From CAXTEJ01 sp964243295 (GTDB lineage: Bacteria > Actinomycetota > Actinomycetes > Actinomycetales > Angustibacteraceae): a stretch of DNA of 64,000 nucleotides. A program made the translations under genes and the position numbers. The stretch's first letter is position 1; each line of letters starts with the position of its first letter. The stretch is taken from assembly GCA_964243295.1 (NCBI GenBank), contig CAXTEJ010000001.1, positions 62,001-126,000 of the forward strand, in the 5' to 3' direction. Shown here piece by piece: positions 17,976 through 26,206 of the stretch. The notes beneath the pieces are model-generated. The model was not told the origin of the DNA and did not search any database. It saw only the letters and a list, made by a program, of their open reading frames with translations.

Positions 17976-18304
17976 GCGCGGACGGTCTCGACGACGTCTG
18001 GTCGAGCTGGCAGGACGCCGTGAACATGACGGCGTCCCAGCTCGAGACCTGGCTCGCCACCGAGGAGTCGAAGGCCGCTGGCGACCACGGCAGCGGCGGG
18101 GAGTCGACCGGCCACGAGAGCGGACGCCGCATCGTGGCGATCCTGCACGCGAGGAAGGGCGACCTCACCGACGACGACGTGGCCCACATGCGCAAGGTCG
18201 TCGGCTACGTGCACCGCCACCTGGCGCAGCGGCCGAAGGGCGACGTCGAGGACAGCACCTGGCGGCACTCGCTGATGAACTGGGGCCACGACCCGCTGGC
18301 GTGA
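17972..18304 (+). CDS. DUF3140-family protein
   Basis: A small soluble protein of 110 residues matching the actinobacterial DUF3140 pattern: NMTASQLETWLATEESK, then HESGRRIVAIL and the basic HMRKVVGYVHRHLAQRP, ending near the family's usual WRHSLMNWGHDP. Function is unknown; homologues often sit beside stress or redox genes. It begins with GTG overlapping the stop of the F420 enzyme, so the two are probably made together. Confidence 0.85.
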   Translation: MSADGLDDVWSSWQDAVNMTASQLETWLATEESKAAGDHGSGGESTGHESGRRIVAILHARKGDLTDDDVAHMRKVVGYVHRHLAQRPKGDVEDSTWRHSLMNWGHDPLA

Positions 18305-18472
18305 ACAGGGCGCGCGGGTCACCTGTGGCGGTGACCTGGACGCTCTTCGACGTGGTTGCCCGCAGGACCCCGGCGTCGCATCCTTGGCAAAGATCGCAAA
18401 GGGGTAAGAGCGTGAGCCGAAACCCTCTTAAGCCCACGGCGGGCACGAACGGGCGCTGAGACGGCTGTGTCG

Positions 18473-18494
18473 GCGGCGGGGCGTGCCCCGCCGC
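18473..18494 (-). terminator. GC hairpin terminator of the dienelactone hydrolase gene
   Basis: GCGGCGGGGC and GCCCCGCCGC form perfect 10-bp arms around GT, directly after the stop of the minus-strand gene. The rest of 18305-18500 carries no supported gene; a GTG-led 15-codon frame (18412-18459) preceded by AAAGGGG is a weak leader-peptide possibility. Confidence 0.65.
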
Positions 18495-18500
18495 ACGCGC

Positions 18501-19220
18501 TCACCCGACGTGGGCGCGCAGGAAGTCGACGGCGCGCTGCCAGGCGAGCGTGGCTGACTCCTCGTCGTAGGTGCCCAGCTTGTCCTCGTCGTTGTGGAAC
18601 GCGTGGCCGGCCGGGTAGGTGAAGAACTCGACCTCCGCGCCGGACTCGTCGCGGATCTGCTGCTCCTGCGCCCGGGTCTGGTCGACGGGGTAGAAGTCGT
18701 CACGCTCGCCGTAGTGGCCCTGCACCGCGGCGCGCACCCCGGCGTACGCCGACGGCACCGCGGGGCCGACGCCGTAGAACGGCACCGCGGCGCCGATGCG
18801 CTCGCCCTGCTGGGCGGCGAGCAGCAGCACGAAGCCGCCGCCCATGCAGAAGCCGACGGCGCCGACCGTGGCCGACGTGACGGCCTCGTGCGCCAGCAGG
18901 TGGTCGACGGCGCCGGCGAGGTCACGGGCGGCCTGGTCGACGGGCAGCCTGGTCATCATCTCGCCGGCCTCGTCGGCGTCGTGGGCCACCCGGCCGCCGT
19001 ACAGGTCGGGCGCGAGCGCGACGAAGCCCTCGGCGGCCAGCCGGTCGGCGATCCCGGCGATGTGGTCGTCCAGCCCCCACCACTCCTGGATCACGACGAC
19101 CCCCGGCCCGGAGCCCGAGGACGGCACCGCGAGGTAGCCGTGGGCCGTGCTGCCGTTGCTCGGGAAGCTGACGTTCTGCCGCGGGTTCTCGGTGCTCGCC
19201 TCGGTCGTGGAGTCGCTCAC
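18501..19220 (-). CDS. Dienelactone hydrolase family protein
   Basis: A 239-residue alpha/beta hydrolase. The dienelactone-hydrolase-type active site is complete: E46 in VVVIQEWWGLDDHI, nucleophile C125 in GAVGFCMGGGF, D174 in HYGERDDFYP and H206 in YPAGHAFHND. Members open lactone rings of dienelactones or act as broader carboxyl-ester hydrolases; no aromatic-degradation genes are nearby, so a general detoxifying esterase is as likely. Cytoplasmic. Start is the GTG at 19220, without a strong Shine-Dalgarno. Divergent from ndh, sharing a 144-bp promoter region. Confidence 0.88.
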   Translation of the reverse strand: MSDSTTEASTENPRQNVSFPSNGSTAHGYLAVPSSGSGPGVVVIQEWWGLDDHIAGIADRLAAEGFVALAPDLYGGRVAHDADEAGEMMTRLPVDQAARDLAGAVDHLLAHEAVTSATVGAVGFCMGGGFVLLLAAQQGERIGAAVPFYGVGPAVPSAYAGVRAAVQGHYGERDDFYPVDQTRAQEQQIRDESGAEVEFFTYPAGHAFHNDEDKLGTYDEESATLAWQRAVDFLRAHVG

Positions 19221-19364
19221 GTGTGTCCGATCTGCTGGGTCTGGGCGGGCCTGCCCGTTGGCGCGATGCTAGCCAGGCACGCGGTGGACCAGGCACCCTG
19301 GGCTCTACTCTGAGATGCCAGGGACAGCGTCGCCCCGCCGCCTGCACCTTCTCGAGGAGTCGTC

Positions 19365-20669
19365 ATCACCACCCTTGCTCCCGCGACCCGGCCGGCCCAG
19401 ACCCGTCAGCGCACGAGGGTCGTGGTCGTCGGCGGTGGCTTCGCCGGCCTGTCGGCAGTGCGCCAGCTGGGCGCCGCCGACGTCGACGTGACACTGGTCG
19501 ACAAGCACGCCTACAACACCTTCCAGCCGCTGCTCTACCAGGTGGCCACGGGCGGCCTGAACCCCGGCGACGTCACCTACACGCTGCGCGCCTTCACCAG
19601 CCGCTACCGCAATGCGGCCTTCCGGCGGGCGACGGTGACGCGCATCGACCCCGTCGCCAAGCTCGTGCACCTCGACGACGGCCCGCCGCTGCCTTACGAC
19701 TACCTCGTGCTGAGCGTCGGCGTGACGACCAACTACTTCGGCATCGACGGCGCCGCCGAGAACTCGCTGTCGATCTACACCCGCGCCGGCGCGATCGCCT
19801 CGCGCGACCGCGTCCTGTCGGCGCTGGAGAAGGTCGCCCTGGGCGATGGCACGGCGATCGCGCCGGTCGTCGTGGTCGTCGGTGGTGGCGCGACCGGGGT
19901 CGAGATGGCCGGGGCCCTCGCCGAGCTGCGCAACGAGGCCCTGCCGGTCGCCTACCCCGAGATCGACGTCGACGAGGTCAAGATCGTCCTGGTCGAGATG
20001 TCGGACGTCGTGCTGGGCCCGTTCCACCCCAAGCTGCGCGACTACGCCGCCAAGGCACTGCTCAAGCGCGGGGTCGACCTGCGGCTGTCGACGTCGGTCA
20101 AGCAGGTCCGCCCCGACGCCGTCGTCGTCCAGGGCCCGGACGGCGAGCAGGAGGTCATCCCAGCGGCCCTGACGATCTGGGCGACCGGCGTCACCGCCGC
20201 CCCCGTCGTCGGCGGCTGGGGGCTGCCCACCGGGCGCGGCGGTCGCATCGAGGTCGACAGCGACCTGCGCGTCAAGGGCCACCCCGAGATCTTCGCCGTC
20301 GGTGACGTGTCGGGCCAGGAGAACCCGCTGGCCCAGCTGGCGCAGCCGGCCATCCAGGGTGGCCGACACGCCGGCGCGCAGATCCGACGGCTGCTGGCCG
20401 GCTCGCCGACCGAGGAGTTCCACTACAAGAACAAGGGCACGATGGCGACGATCGGTCGCAGCGACGCCGTCGTCGAGCTGCCCAACGGCATCCGGATGCG
20501 CGGGTTCCTCGCCTGGATGGCGTGGCTCGGTCTGCACATCGTCACGCTGACCGGCAACCGCAACCGCCTCGCGACCCTGATCAACCTGTCGGTGCGCTAC
20601 TTCACCTGGCCGCGCAGCCTCAACATCGTCGTCGGCGACCCGGTCGAGACACCGGTGCACTCAGCGTGA
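19365..20669 (+). CDS. ndh: Type II NADH dehydrogenase (NDH-2), possible ATC start
   Basis: A single-subunit, non-proton-pumping NADH:menaquinone oxidoreductase, about 434 residues from the proposed start. First Rossmann motif VVVVGGGFAGLSA (FAD), DKHAYNTFQPLLYQVATGGL, second motif VVVVGGGATGVEMAGALAEL (NADH) and FAVGDVSG are all present; the C-terminal GFLAWMAWLGLHIV helix anchors it to the membrane. The first standard start, GTG at 19422, leaves only three residues before the glycine loop. GAGGAG at 19354-19359 is instead followed after 5 bp by ATC (19365), giving an 18-residue leader like that of mycobacterial Ndh. Probable -10 is TACTCT at 19304-19309. Confidence 0.88.
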   Translation: MTTLAPATRPAQTRQRTRVVVVGGGFAGLSAVRQLGAADVDVTLVDKHAYNTFQPLLYQVATGGLNPGDVTYTLRAFTSRYRNAAFRRATVTRIDPVAKLVHLDDGPPLPYDYLVLSVGVTTNYFGIDGAAENSLSIYTRAGAIASRDRVLSALEKVALGDGTAIAPVVVVVGGGATGVEMAGALAELRNEALPVAYPEIDVDEVKIVLVEMSDVVLGPFHPKLRDYAAKALLKRGVDLRLSTSVKQVRPDAVVVQGPDGEQEVIPAALTIWATGVTAAPVVGGWGLPTGRGGRIEVDSDLRVKGHPEIFAVGDVSGQENPLAQLAQPAIQGGRHAGAQIRRLLAGSPTEEFHYKNKGTMATIGRSDAVVELPNGIRMRGFLAWMAWLGLHIVTLTGNRNRLATLINLSVRYFTWPRSLNIVVGDPVETPVHSA

Positions 20670-20775
20670 TCTTCGGTGAACCGTCCGGCGTCGTCACACC
20701 CATCGGGCGGCTCGCGGTGATCCAACCCGGCGCGAGGTGGGGACGGGACGGGCGCCGAGGGTGCACACTCGGAGG

Positions 20776-21000
20776 ATGAAGCCACGCGCGACCGGCCAGC
20801 GCCGGGTCCTTCCCGGCAGCCCGTTCAACGTCCCCGATCCCGGTCCCGGCGAGAGCTATGACGTCGACGACCAGGTCGTCCACGACCGCCACGGGCTCGG
20901 CCGCGTCATCGAGACGACCGGCGACCACGAGGTCGTCGTCAACTTCGGCAGCACCTGCCGGCGCATCCCGCTGCCGAGCACGAAGCTGACCAAGCTCTGA
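20776..21000 (+). CDS. Small Tudor/CarD-like domain protein
   Basis: A 74-residue protein whose second half, DQVVHDRHGLGRVI then EVVVNFG and RRIPLPSTKLTKL, follows the small beta-barrel pattern (V-x-H-x-x-x-G-x-G-x-V ... V-x-F) seen in CarD/TRCF-interaction and UvrD/PcrA C-terminal Tudor domains. The first ~35 residues are Pro/Gly-rich. A nucleic-acid-machinery role is possible but inferred. GGAGG abuts the ATG with no spacing, so GTG at 20761 or leaderless translation is also possible. Confidence 0.65.
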   Translation: MKPRATGQRRVLPGSPFNVPDPGPGESYDVDDQVVHDRHGLGRVIETTGDHEVVVNFGSTCRRIPLPSTKLTKL

Positions 21001-21016
21001 GCGGGTTCGGGCAGCC

Positions 21017-21619
21017 TTGAGCGGCTCCGAGCAGCGCCCGCCGGCGCTCCACGCCTACGCCGTGGTCGTCGAGCACCTGCTGGTGTCGCCAGGCCACCGC
21101 TACTTCTCCCGGCCCGCCGACGGGCCTGCCGACGTCCCGACCCACGACCTCGACCGCGTGCAGGTCGTGGCCCGCAAGGGCATCGTGGGTGACCGCTTCT
21201 TCGCCAAGGCCGCCCACATGGACGCCGCGGTCACCCTGGTCGCCGCCGAGGCGGTCGAGGCGGTCGCGGCCGAGCTGGGCCTGCCACCCGTCGACCCGCT
21301 GCTGACCCGCCGCAACGTCGTCCTGCGGGGTGTGCCGGTGGACGCCCTGCGCGGCCACGACCTCGAGCTGGTCGCCGCTGACGGCTCACGCGTCACCCTG
21401 GCCGGACGTCGACCTGCCGCCCCCTGCGCGTGGATGGACGAGATGATCGGCCGCGGTGCCCACGCGGCGCTGCGTGGCCGCGGTGGGCTGCGTTGCGTGC
21501 CGCTGACCGACGGCGAGCTGGTGCGCGGGCCCGCGACGCTCCTCACCTGCGCCGAGCTCGACCCGACCGCCGCCGGGGCGCCGGTGCGCCGCCGCACCCG
21601 GCTGCCCCAGGCGCCCTGA
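21017..21619 (+). CDS. MOSC domain-containing protein
   Basis: A 200-residue protein with a MOSC (Moco sulfurase C-terminal) fold: GIVGDRFF is the typical early G-x-x-G-D-R motif, LLTRRNVVLRGV follows, and the conserved MOSC cysteine is in APCAWMDE. Stand-alone MOSC proteins such as YiiM bind or use molybdenum cofactor to reduce N-hydroxylated compounds; the particular reaction is unknown. TTG at 21017 is the most upstream start that keeps the conserved region whole; its Shine-Dalgarno is weak. It follows the Tudor-like gene by 16 bp and may be co-transcribed. Confidence 0.82.
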   Translation: MSGSEQRPPALHAYAVVVEHLLVSPGHRYFSRPADGPADVPTHDLDRVQVVARKGIVGDRFFAKAAHMDAAVTLVAAEAVEAVAAELGLPPVDPLLTRRNVVLRGVPVDALRGHDLELVAADGSRVTLAGRRPAAPCAWMDEMIGRGAHAALRGRGGLRCVPLTDGELVRGPATLLTCAELDPTAAGAPVRRRTRLPQAP

Positions 21620-21674
21620 GCTGCCTGGCGCCTTGGGCTCGCGCCATCCGCGCTGCGGGAGTAGACCAGGGGCC

Positions 21675-21998
21675 ATGACGACAGACGGCAGCACCAGCGG
21701 CATCGAGGGCACGACCGAGGGCCGGGTGTCGTCCGACGGGCTCGACATGGACCGCGTCCGCACCGACGACCTCGTCGAGACCGAGGGCGTCAACTCCGGC
21801 TCGGCCGACTCGACGCAGGAGTCGGCGCACGTGCCCGCCGAGGGCGACGTGCTCGGCGGCGGCGACGCCGACGCGGTCCCCACCACGCCCGACACCGAGG
21901 ACGACCGCGACCTCACCGGCACCGCCCCCGGCACCGGGCCCGACGAACCCGGCTTCGAGGGCGGTACGTCGGGCCAGGACTCGGGGCTGATGAGCTGA
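21675..21998 (+). CDS. Acidic, low-complexity hypothetical protein
   Basis: A 107-residue protein rich in Asp, Glu, Gly, Thr and Ser with one Met-Asp-Arg core (LDMDRVRTDDLVETEGVNSG) and no hydrophobic segment; almost certainly intrinsically disordered. AGGGG lies 4 bp before the ATG. It resembles small stress-associated or uncharacterised acidic proteins of actinobacteria, but I do not recognise a family. Confidence 0.6.
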   Translation: MTTDGSTSGIEGTTEGRVSSDGLDMDRVRTDDLVETEGVNSGSADSTQESAHVPAEGDVLGGGDADAVPTTPDTEDDRDLTGTAPGTGPDEPGFEGGTSGQDSGLMS

Positions 21999-22149
21999 GG
22001 TCCCGGGCGCCGCGTCACCCGGACGCGCCCACCCGAGAGGCGGAGCCCACTACCGCGAGAACCCGCCCGCATCGCACCTTGGTCGCACGGTCACAGGTGG
22101 TGACCACCACGACAAGGCTGCCCGCCGTTGCCGTCCACCTGCTGGGATC

Positions 22150-22356
22150 CCGCCACCTCCACGCGGTGGCGGTGCGCCTCACAAGGCGCCCACACCACGT
22201 GTGGGTGACCGTCACCGCGTGGAGCAGCCCGGACGCCGGTCACCGGGCCCGCTCGGCCGTCGAACCGTCCGCGGTGGCACGGGGCGCCCAGCCGCTCGAC
22301 GTCCACCTGTGGAATGTCGCCACCCTCACGCGGCGAGGGTGCGCCTCACGAGGCGT
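22150..22356. repeat. Two clusters of intergenic hairpins sharing a 12-mer
   Basis: Between 21999 and 22398 there is no plausible gene, but two related hairpin groups. Group one: CCGCCACC/GGTGGCGG (22150-22172), GCGCCT/AGGCGC (22174-22189), CCCACAC/GTGTGGG (22189-22205) and GGTGAC/GTCACC (22204-22216). Group two: CACCCTC/GAGGGTG with a 7-base loop (22321-22341) and CGCCT/AGGCG (22342-22355). Both contain GGTGCGCCTCAC. A relative lies at 61137-61229. They may also terminate the sugar-porter transcript. Confidence 0.75.
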
Positions 22357-22398
22357 GCAGGCCACGGGTCACCGTCAGACGCACGGCGCAGCCGCCGG

Positions 22399-23859
22399 TC
22401 AGCGACTGGGGGCACCGGCCTGCGTGTCGTCGACCATGTCCTCCAGCTCGTGGCCCGAGGTCTCGGGGATCTTGGTCTTGACGAAGAAGAACGAGATCAG
22501 GGCGAAGGCGGCGTAGATGCCGTAGACGACGCCGAGGCCCAGGGCGCCGGCGAGGAACGGAAACGACACGCTGACGACGAAGTTGGCGAGCCAGTTGCCG
22601 ACCGCGCCGATCGCGAGGGCGTAGGCGCGCATCTGGTTGGAGAACATCTCCCCGAGCAGCACCCACACGATCGGGCCCCACGTCGCGGCGAAGAAGATGA
22701 CGAACAGGTTGGCGCCGATGAGCGCCACGACACCCCAGGGGTCGGGCAGTGTGATGTCGTCGCCCGAGCCGGTGGCGTGGAAGAACGCCAGCGAGGCCAT
22801 GCCGAGCGAGACGAGCATGCCGACCGAGCCGATGAGCAGCAGCCGCCGACGTCCGAACCGGTCGACGAACAGGATCGCCACGAACGTCAGCACCACGTTG
22901 ATGACCGAGGTGATCACCGAGGTCTTGAACGAGTCGGCGTCGCTGAAGCCGACCGAGCGCCACAGCGTCGTGGAGTAGTAGAAGATCGCGTTGATGCCGA
23001 CCAGCTGCTGCAGGGCGGCCAGGATGATGCCGACCCAGACCAGCGGTTTGAGCCCGAGGCGGTCGCCCCTGATGTCGGCGATCGTCGAGCGCTCCTCGGC
23101 TCGCAGGGTGGCGCGGATCTCGACGACCTTCGCCGTCGCGTCGTCGACGCCCACGACGTCGCGCAGCACGCGCCGGGCCTCCTCGTCCCGAAAGGCACGC
23201 ACCAGGTAGCGGGGCGACTCGGGGATGAGCGCCGCCAGCACGGCGTAGACCAGGGCCGGCACCACGCCGATGATGAACATCCAGCGCCAGGCGGCGGCGC
23301 CCAGCCACAGGTCCTGCTCGGCGCTGCCGGCGCGGTCGGCGAGCACGGCGTCCGACAGCAGGGCGGCGAAGATGCCGATGGTGATCGCCAGCTGGTGGAT
23401 CGACGTCAGGGCGCCGCGGATGCGGGCGGGGGAGATCTCGGAGATGTACGCCGGCGAGATGACCGAGGCGATGCCGATGCCGAGGCCGCCGACGACGCGC
23501 CACACCATGAGGTCCCACACCGAGAACGCCAGGCCCGCGCCGAGCGAGCTGACGAAGAACAGCACGGCGCCGATCACCATGACGCGCTTGCGGCCCCACC
23601 GGTCGGCCAGCTGCCCGGCGTACCAGGCACCGACGGCGCAGCCGAGCAGCGCGATCGCGACGGCGAAGCCGGTGAGCGCGTCGGAGAGCGCGAAGTTCGC
23701 CGACAGCGCGTCGACCGCGCCGTTGACCACGGCGGAGTCGAACCCGAACAGGAAGGCGCCCACCGCGGCCGCGACGCTCGCCGCGATCACCTTGCCGTTG
23801 CCGTGGTGAGCTGACGGCTCGGTGGTCGTGGCCGACCCGCTCGCGCTGCTGCCCGACAT
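22399..23859 (-). CDS. Sugar porter family MFS transporter
   Basis: A 486-residue, 12-helix MFS protein of the sugar porter family. Family signatures are all present: LADRWGRKRVMVIGA, the R-G-A-L-T-S-I-H-Q-L after helix 4, IPESPRYL at the central loop, LQQLVGINAIFYYSTTLW, VDRFGRRRLLLIGS in the second half and KIPETSGHELE at the end. It is a proton-coupled importer of a hexose, pentose or inositol; the sugar cannot be told. GGGGAG precedes the ATG at 23859. No sugar-catabolic genes adjoin it. It is divergent from the toxin-antitoxin pair. Confidence 0.9.
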   Translation of the reverse strand: MSGSSASGSATTTEPSAHHGNGKVIAASVAAAVGAFLFGFDSAVVNGAVDALSANFALSDALTGFAVAIALLGCAVGAWYAGQLADRWGRKRVMVIGAVLFFVSSLGAGLAFSVWDLMVWRVVGGLGIGIASVISPAYISEISPARIRGALTSIHQLAITIGIFAALLSDAVLADRAGSAEQDLWLGAAAWRWMFIIGVVPALVYAVLAALIPESPRYLVRAFRDEEARRVLRDVVGVDDATAKVVEIRATLRAEERSTIADIRGDRLGLKPLVWVGIILAALQQLVGINAIFYYSTTLWRSVGFSDADSFKTSVITSVINVVLTFVAILFVDRFGRRRLLLIGSVGMLVSLGMASLAFFHATGSGDDITLPDPWGVVALIGANLFVIFFAATWGPIVWVLLGEMFSNQMRAYALAIGAVGNWLANFVVSVSFPFLAGALGLGVVYGIYAAFALISFFFVKTKIPETSGHELEDMVDDTQAGAPSR

Positions 23860-23975
23860 GAGCTCCCCTGCTCCGCTGGCCCGACGATGCCCGTCGACGA
23901 TATCGCCGCGGACGGCTCGTCGCCCCGGGAGGCAACCGCCCTGACACGTGAGGTGCTTGCACAGTGGCGCACGCA

Positions 23976-23990
23976 GCGCCATCATGGCGC
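23976..23990. promoter_or_regulatory. Palindrome at the antitoxin start, candidate autorepressor site
   Basis: GCGCCAT-C-ATGGCGC is a perfect 7-bp inverted repeat ending one base before the antitoxin ATG. RHH antitoxins of FitA/VapB type repress their own operons at such palindromes. GAGG at 23951-23954 is too far to act as ribosome site, so the mRNA may be leaderless. Confidence 0.5.
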
Positions 23991-23991
23991 C

Positions 23992-24222
23992 ATGCCGAGC
24001 GTGCAGATCAAGGACGTCCCCGAGCGGACGCACGCCATCCTGCGGCGTCGTGCCGCCATGGCGCATCAGTCCCTGCAGGAGTACCTGCTGGCCAAGCTGG
24101 TCGACGAGGCGAGCACCCCCTCCCTGGAGGAGGTCCTCGACCGTGCTGGCGGCCGGGCCGGCGGCGACCTGTCCTTTCGCGCTGCCGTCGAGGCGGTCGG
24201 GGACGACCGTGATCGTCGTTGA
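23992..24222 (+). CDS. FitA-like ribbon-helix-helix antitoxin
   Basis: A 76-residue protein. The start MPSVQIKDVPERTHAILRRR is the FitA/VapB-type beta-strand plus helix A of a ribbon-helix-helix DNA-binding dimer, followed by AAMAHQSLQEYLLAKL (helix B); the C-terminal acidic region (EEVLDRAGGRAGG...) would wrap the toxin. Its 3' end overlaps the PIN-domain toxin start by 14 bases, the classical toxin-antitoxin layout. Confidence 0.87.
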   Translation: MPSVQIKDVPERTHAILRRRAAMAHQSLQEYLLAKLVDEASTPSLEEVLDRAGGRAGGDLSFRAAVEAVGDDRDRR

Positions 24223-24601
24223 CGCCAGCGTCCTCGCTCCCGCGCTCGCGGACGACGGGCCCGACGGCGACCTGGCCCGGCAGCGGCTGCGCGGTGAGCG
24301 GCTCACCGCTCCTGAGGTCATCGACCTCGAGGTGACCTCCGTCCTGCGCCGCGGCGCCGCAGCAGGACGGCTGGCCAGCCGCCGCGCCGACCTGGCTCTG
24401 CAGGACCTGGTCGACCTGCCGCTGCGACGGGCACCCCACCGGCCGCTGCTCGCTCGCTGCTGGCAGCTGCGCCACACCGTCAGCCCGTACGACGCCGCCT
24501 ACGTGGCGCTCGCCGAGGCACTCGGGCTGGTGCTGCTCACCGCCGACCGGCGCCTGTCGCAAGCACCGGGCCTGACCTGTCAGGTGGACGTCGTCGGCTG
24601 A
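24209..24601 (+). CDS. PIN-domain toxin (VapC/FitB-like ribonuclease)
   Basis: A 130-residue PIN-domain ribonuclease. The four acidic metal-binding residues are in place: D5 (IVVDASVL), E41 (EVIDLEVTSVL), D95 (TVSPYDAAYVALAEAL) and D113 (LLTADRRL). Such toxins cleave tRNA or rRNA and stop translation until neutralised. GTG at 24209 places VVDAS at the N-terminus as in all relatives. It appears intact, so the pair is probably functional. Confidence 0.88.
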   Translation: MIVVDASVLAPALADDGPDGDLARQRLRGERLTAPEVIDLEVTSVLRRGAAAGRLASRRADLALQDLVDLPLRRAPHRPLLARCWQLRHTVSPYDAAYVALAEALGLVLLTADRRLSQAPGLTCQVDVVG

Positions 24602-24645
24602 GGTCGCGCACCGGCCGGCACCGGCCGCTTCGCCGCGATGGGACC

Positions 24646-26097
24646 ATGGGCCACGTGACCACCGAGCCCACCGCGTCGTCGTCCGCCACCCCGCTCGCCG
24701 ACGCCGGTCTGGCGCTCGGCCCCCTCGACGGCCGCTATCGCGCCACGGTGGCCCCCTTGGTCGAGCACCTGTCGGAGGGGGCGCTCAACCGCGAGCGCGT
24801 CCGCGTCGAGGTCGAGTGGCTGATCCACCTGACCGCCACCGGCGCGGTGCCCGGCGCCCGCTCGCTGACCGACGACGAGGTCGCCCGGCTGCGCGCGGTC
24901 GTGGACGGCTTCGGGCCGGACGACGTGCGCGAGCTCGCGCAGATCGAGCGCGAGACCGTCCACGACGTCAAGGCCGTCGAGTACTACCTCAAGCGGCGGA
25001 TGACCGGCCCGCTCGCCGACCTCGTCGAGCTCGTGCACTTCTGCTGCACCAGCGAGGACGTCAACAACCTCGCCTACGCGCTGATGGTGCGTGGCGCCGT
25101 CCGGCAGGTGTGGCTGCCCGCCGCCACCGACCTCACCGACCAGGTCGCGGCGCTCGCCGTCGAGCTGCGCGAGGTGGCGATGCTCTCGCGGACGCACGGC
25201 CAGCCCGCCACGCCCACCACGCTCGGCAAGGAGCTCGCCGTCCTCGCCCAACGGCTACGCCGCCAGCTGCGGCGCGTCGGCGCGGCGGAGTTCCTCGGCA
25301 AGCTCAACGGCGCCACCGGCACGTACGGCGCGCACCTCGCGGCCGTGCCCGGCACCGACTGGGTGGAGACCTCGCGCACCTTCGTCGAGGGGCTGGGCCT
25401 TTCCTGGAACCCGCTGACCACCCAGATCGAGCCGCACGACTGGCAGGCCGAGCTCTACGCCGACGTCGCGCGGTTCAACCGGGTGCTGCACAACCTGTGC
25501 ACCGACGTCTGGACCTACATCTCGCTGGGCTACTTCGTGCAGGTGCGCGGCCAAGGCACCGTCGGCTCCTCGACGATGCCCCACAAGGTCAACCCGATCC
25601 GGTTCGAGAACGCCGAGGCCAACCTGGAGGTCTCCAGCGGGCTGCTCGACGTGCTCGCCTCGACGCTGGTCACCTCCCGGCTGCAGCGCGACCTCACCGA
25701 CTCGACCACGCAGCGCAACATCGGCACGGCCTTCGGCCACTCGCTGCTCGCGGTCGACAACGTGCGCCGCGGTCTGGCGGGGCTGGACGCGGCGCCCGCC
25801 GCCATGGCCGCCGACCTCGACGCCAACTGGGAGGTGCTCGGCGAGGCGGTGCAGTCGGCCATGCGCGCCGCGGGCATCGCCGGGGCGCCGGGCATGGACC
25901 AGCCCTACGAGCGGCTCAGGGAGCTCACCCGCGGACGCCGGGTCGACGGCCCCGCCATGCGCGCCTTCGTCGACGGCCTCGCCCTGCCGGACGACGTCCA
26001 CCGGCGGCTGGCCGCCCTGACCCCGGCCGGCTACACGGGTGCGGCGTCCCGCCTGGTCGACCAGCTCGCGAGGACGTCGGCGGGCGCCGGCTCGTGA
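24646..26097 (+). CDS. purB: Adenylosuccinate lyase
   Basis: A 483-residue fumarase-superfamily enzyme for two steps of purine synthesis: SAICAR to AICAR plus fumarate, and adenylosuccinate to AMP. Signature GTVGSSTMPHKVNPIRFENAEAN carries the catalytic serine near residue 308; SRTHGQPATPTTLGKE holds the catalytic histidine. LGPLDGRYRATVAPL and FCCTSEDVNNLAYAL place it in the long, E. coli-type PurB group rather than the B. subtilis-type form of mycobacteria. ATG at 24646 is used; GTG at 24655 is equally near. Not linked to other pur genes here. Confidence 0.93.
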   Translation: MGHVTTEPTASSSATPLADAGLALGPLDGRYRATVAPLVEHLSEGALNRERVRVEVEWLIHLTATGAVPGARSLTDDEVARLRAVVDGFGPDDVRELAQIERETVHDVKAVEYYLKRRMTGPLADLVELVHFCCTSEDVNNLAYALMVRGAVRQVWLPAATDLTDQVAALAVELREVAMLSRTHGQPATPTTLGKELAVLAQRLRRQLRRVGAAEFLGKLNGATGTYGAHLAAVPGTDWVETSRTFVEGLGLSWNPLTTQIEPHDWQAELYADVARFNRVLHNLCTDVWTYISLGYFVQVRGQGTVGSSTMPHKVNPIRFENAEANLEVSSGLLDVLASTLVTSRLQRDLTDSTTQRNIGTAFGHSLLAVDNVRRGLAGLDAAPAAMAADLDANWEVLGEAVQSAMRAAGIAGAPGMDQPYERLRELTRGRRVDGPAMRAFVDGLALPDDVHRRLAALTPAGYTGAASRLVDQLARTSAGAGS

Positions 26098-26133
26098 CAC
26101 CAGGCCCGACAGGGCCCAGGATCAGTCACCTCG

Positions 26134-26149
26134 CCCCGGTTCGCCGGGG
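26134..26149 (+). terminator. CCCCGG-TTCG-CCGGGG hairpin after purB
   Basis: A perfect 6-bp GC stem closed by a TTCG tetraloop, 36 bp after the purB stop. The stable tetraloop favours a terminator or mRNA 3' end, although there is no T-tract. Confidence 0.55.
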
Positions 26150-26206
26150 TGGGGGCCGCGCACCGGTCGGTGCGACCGCCGCCGCGCCGCGCCACCCGGA
26201 GACCCC

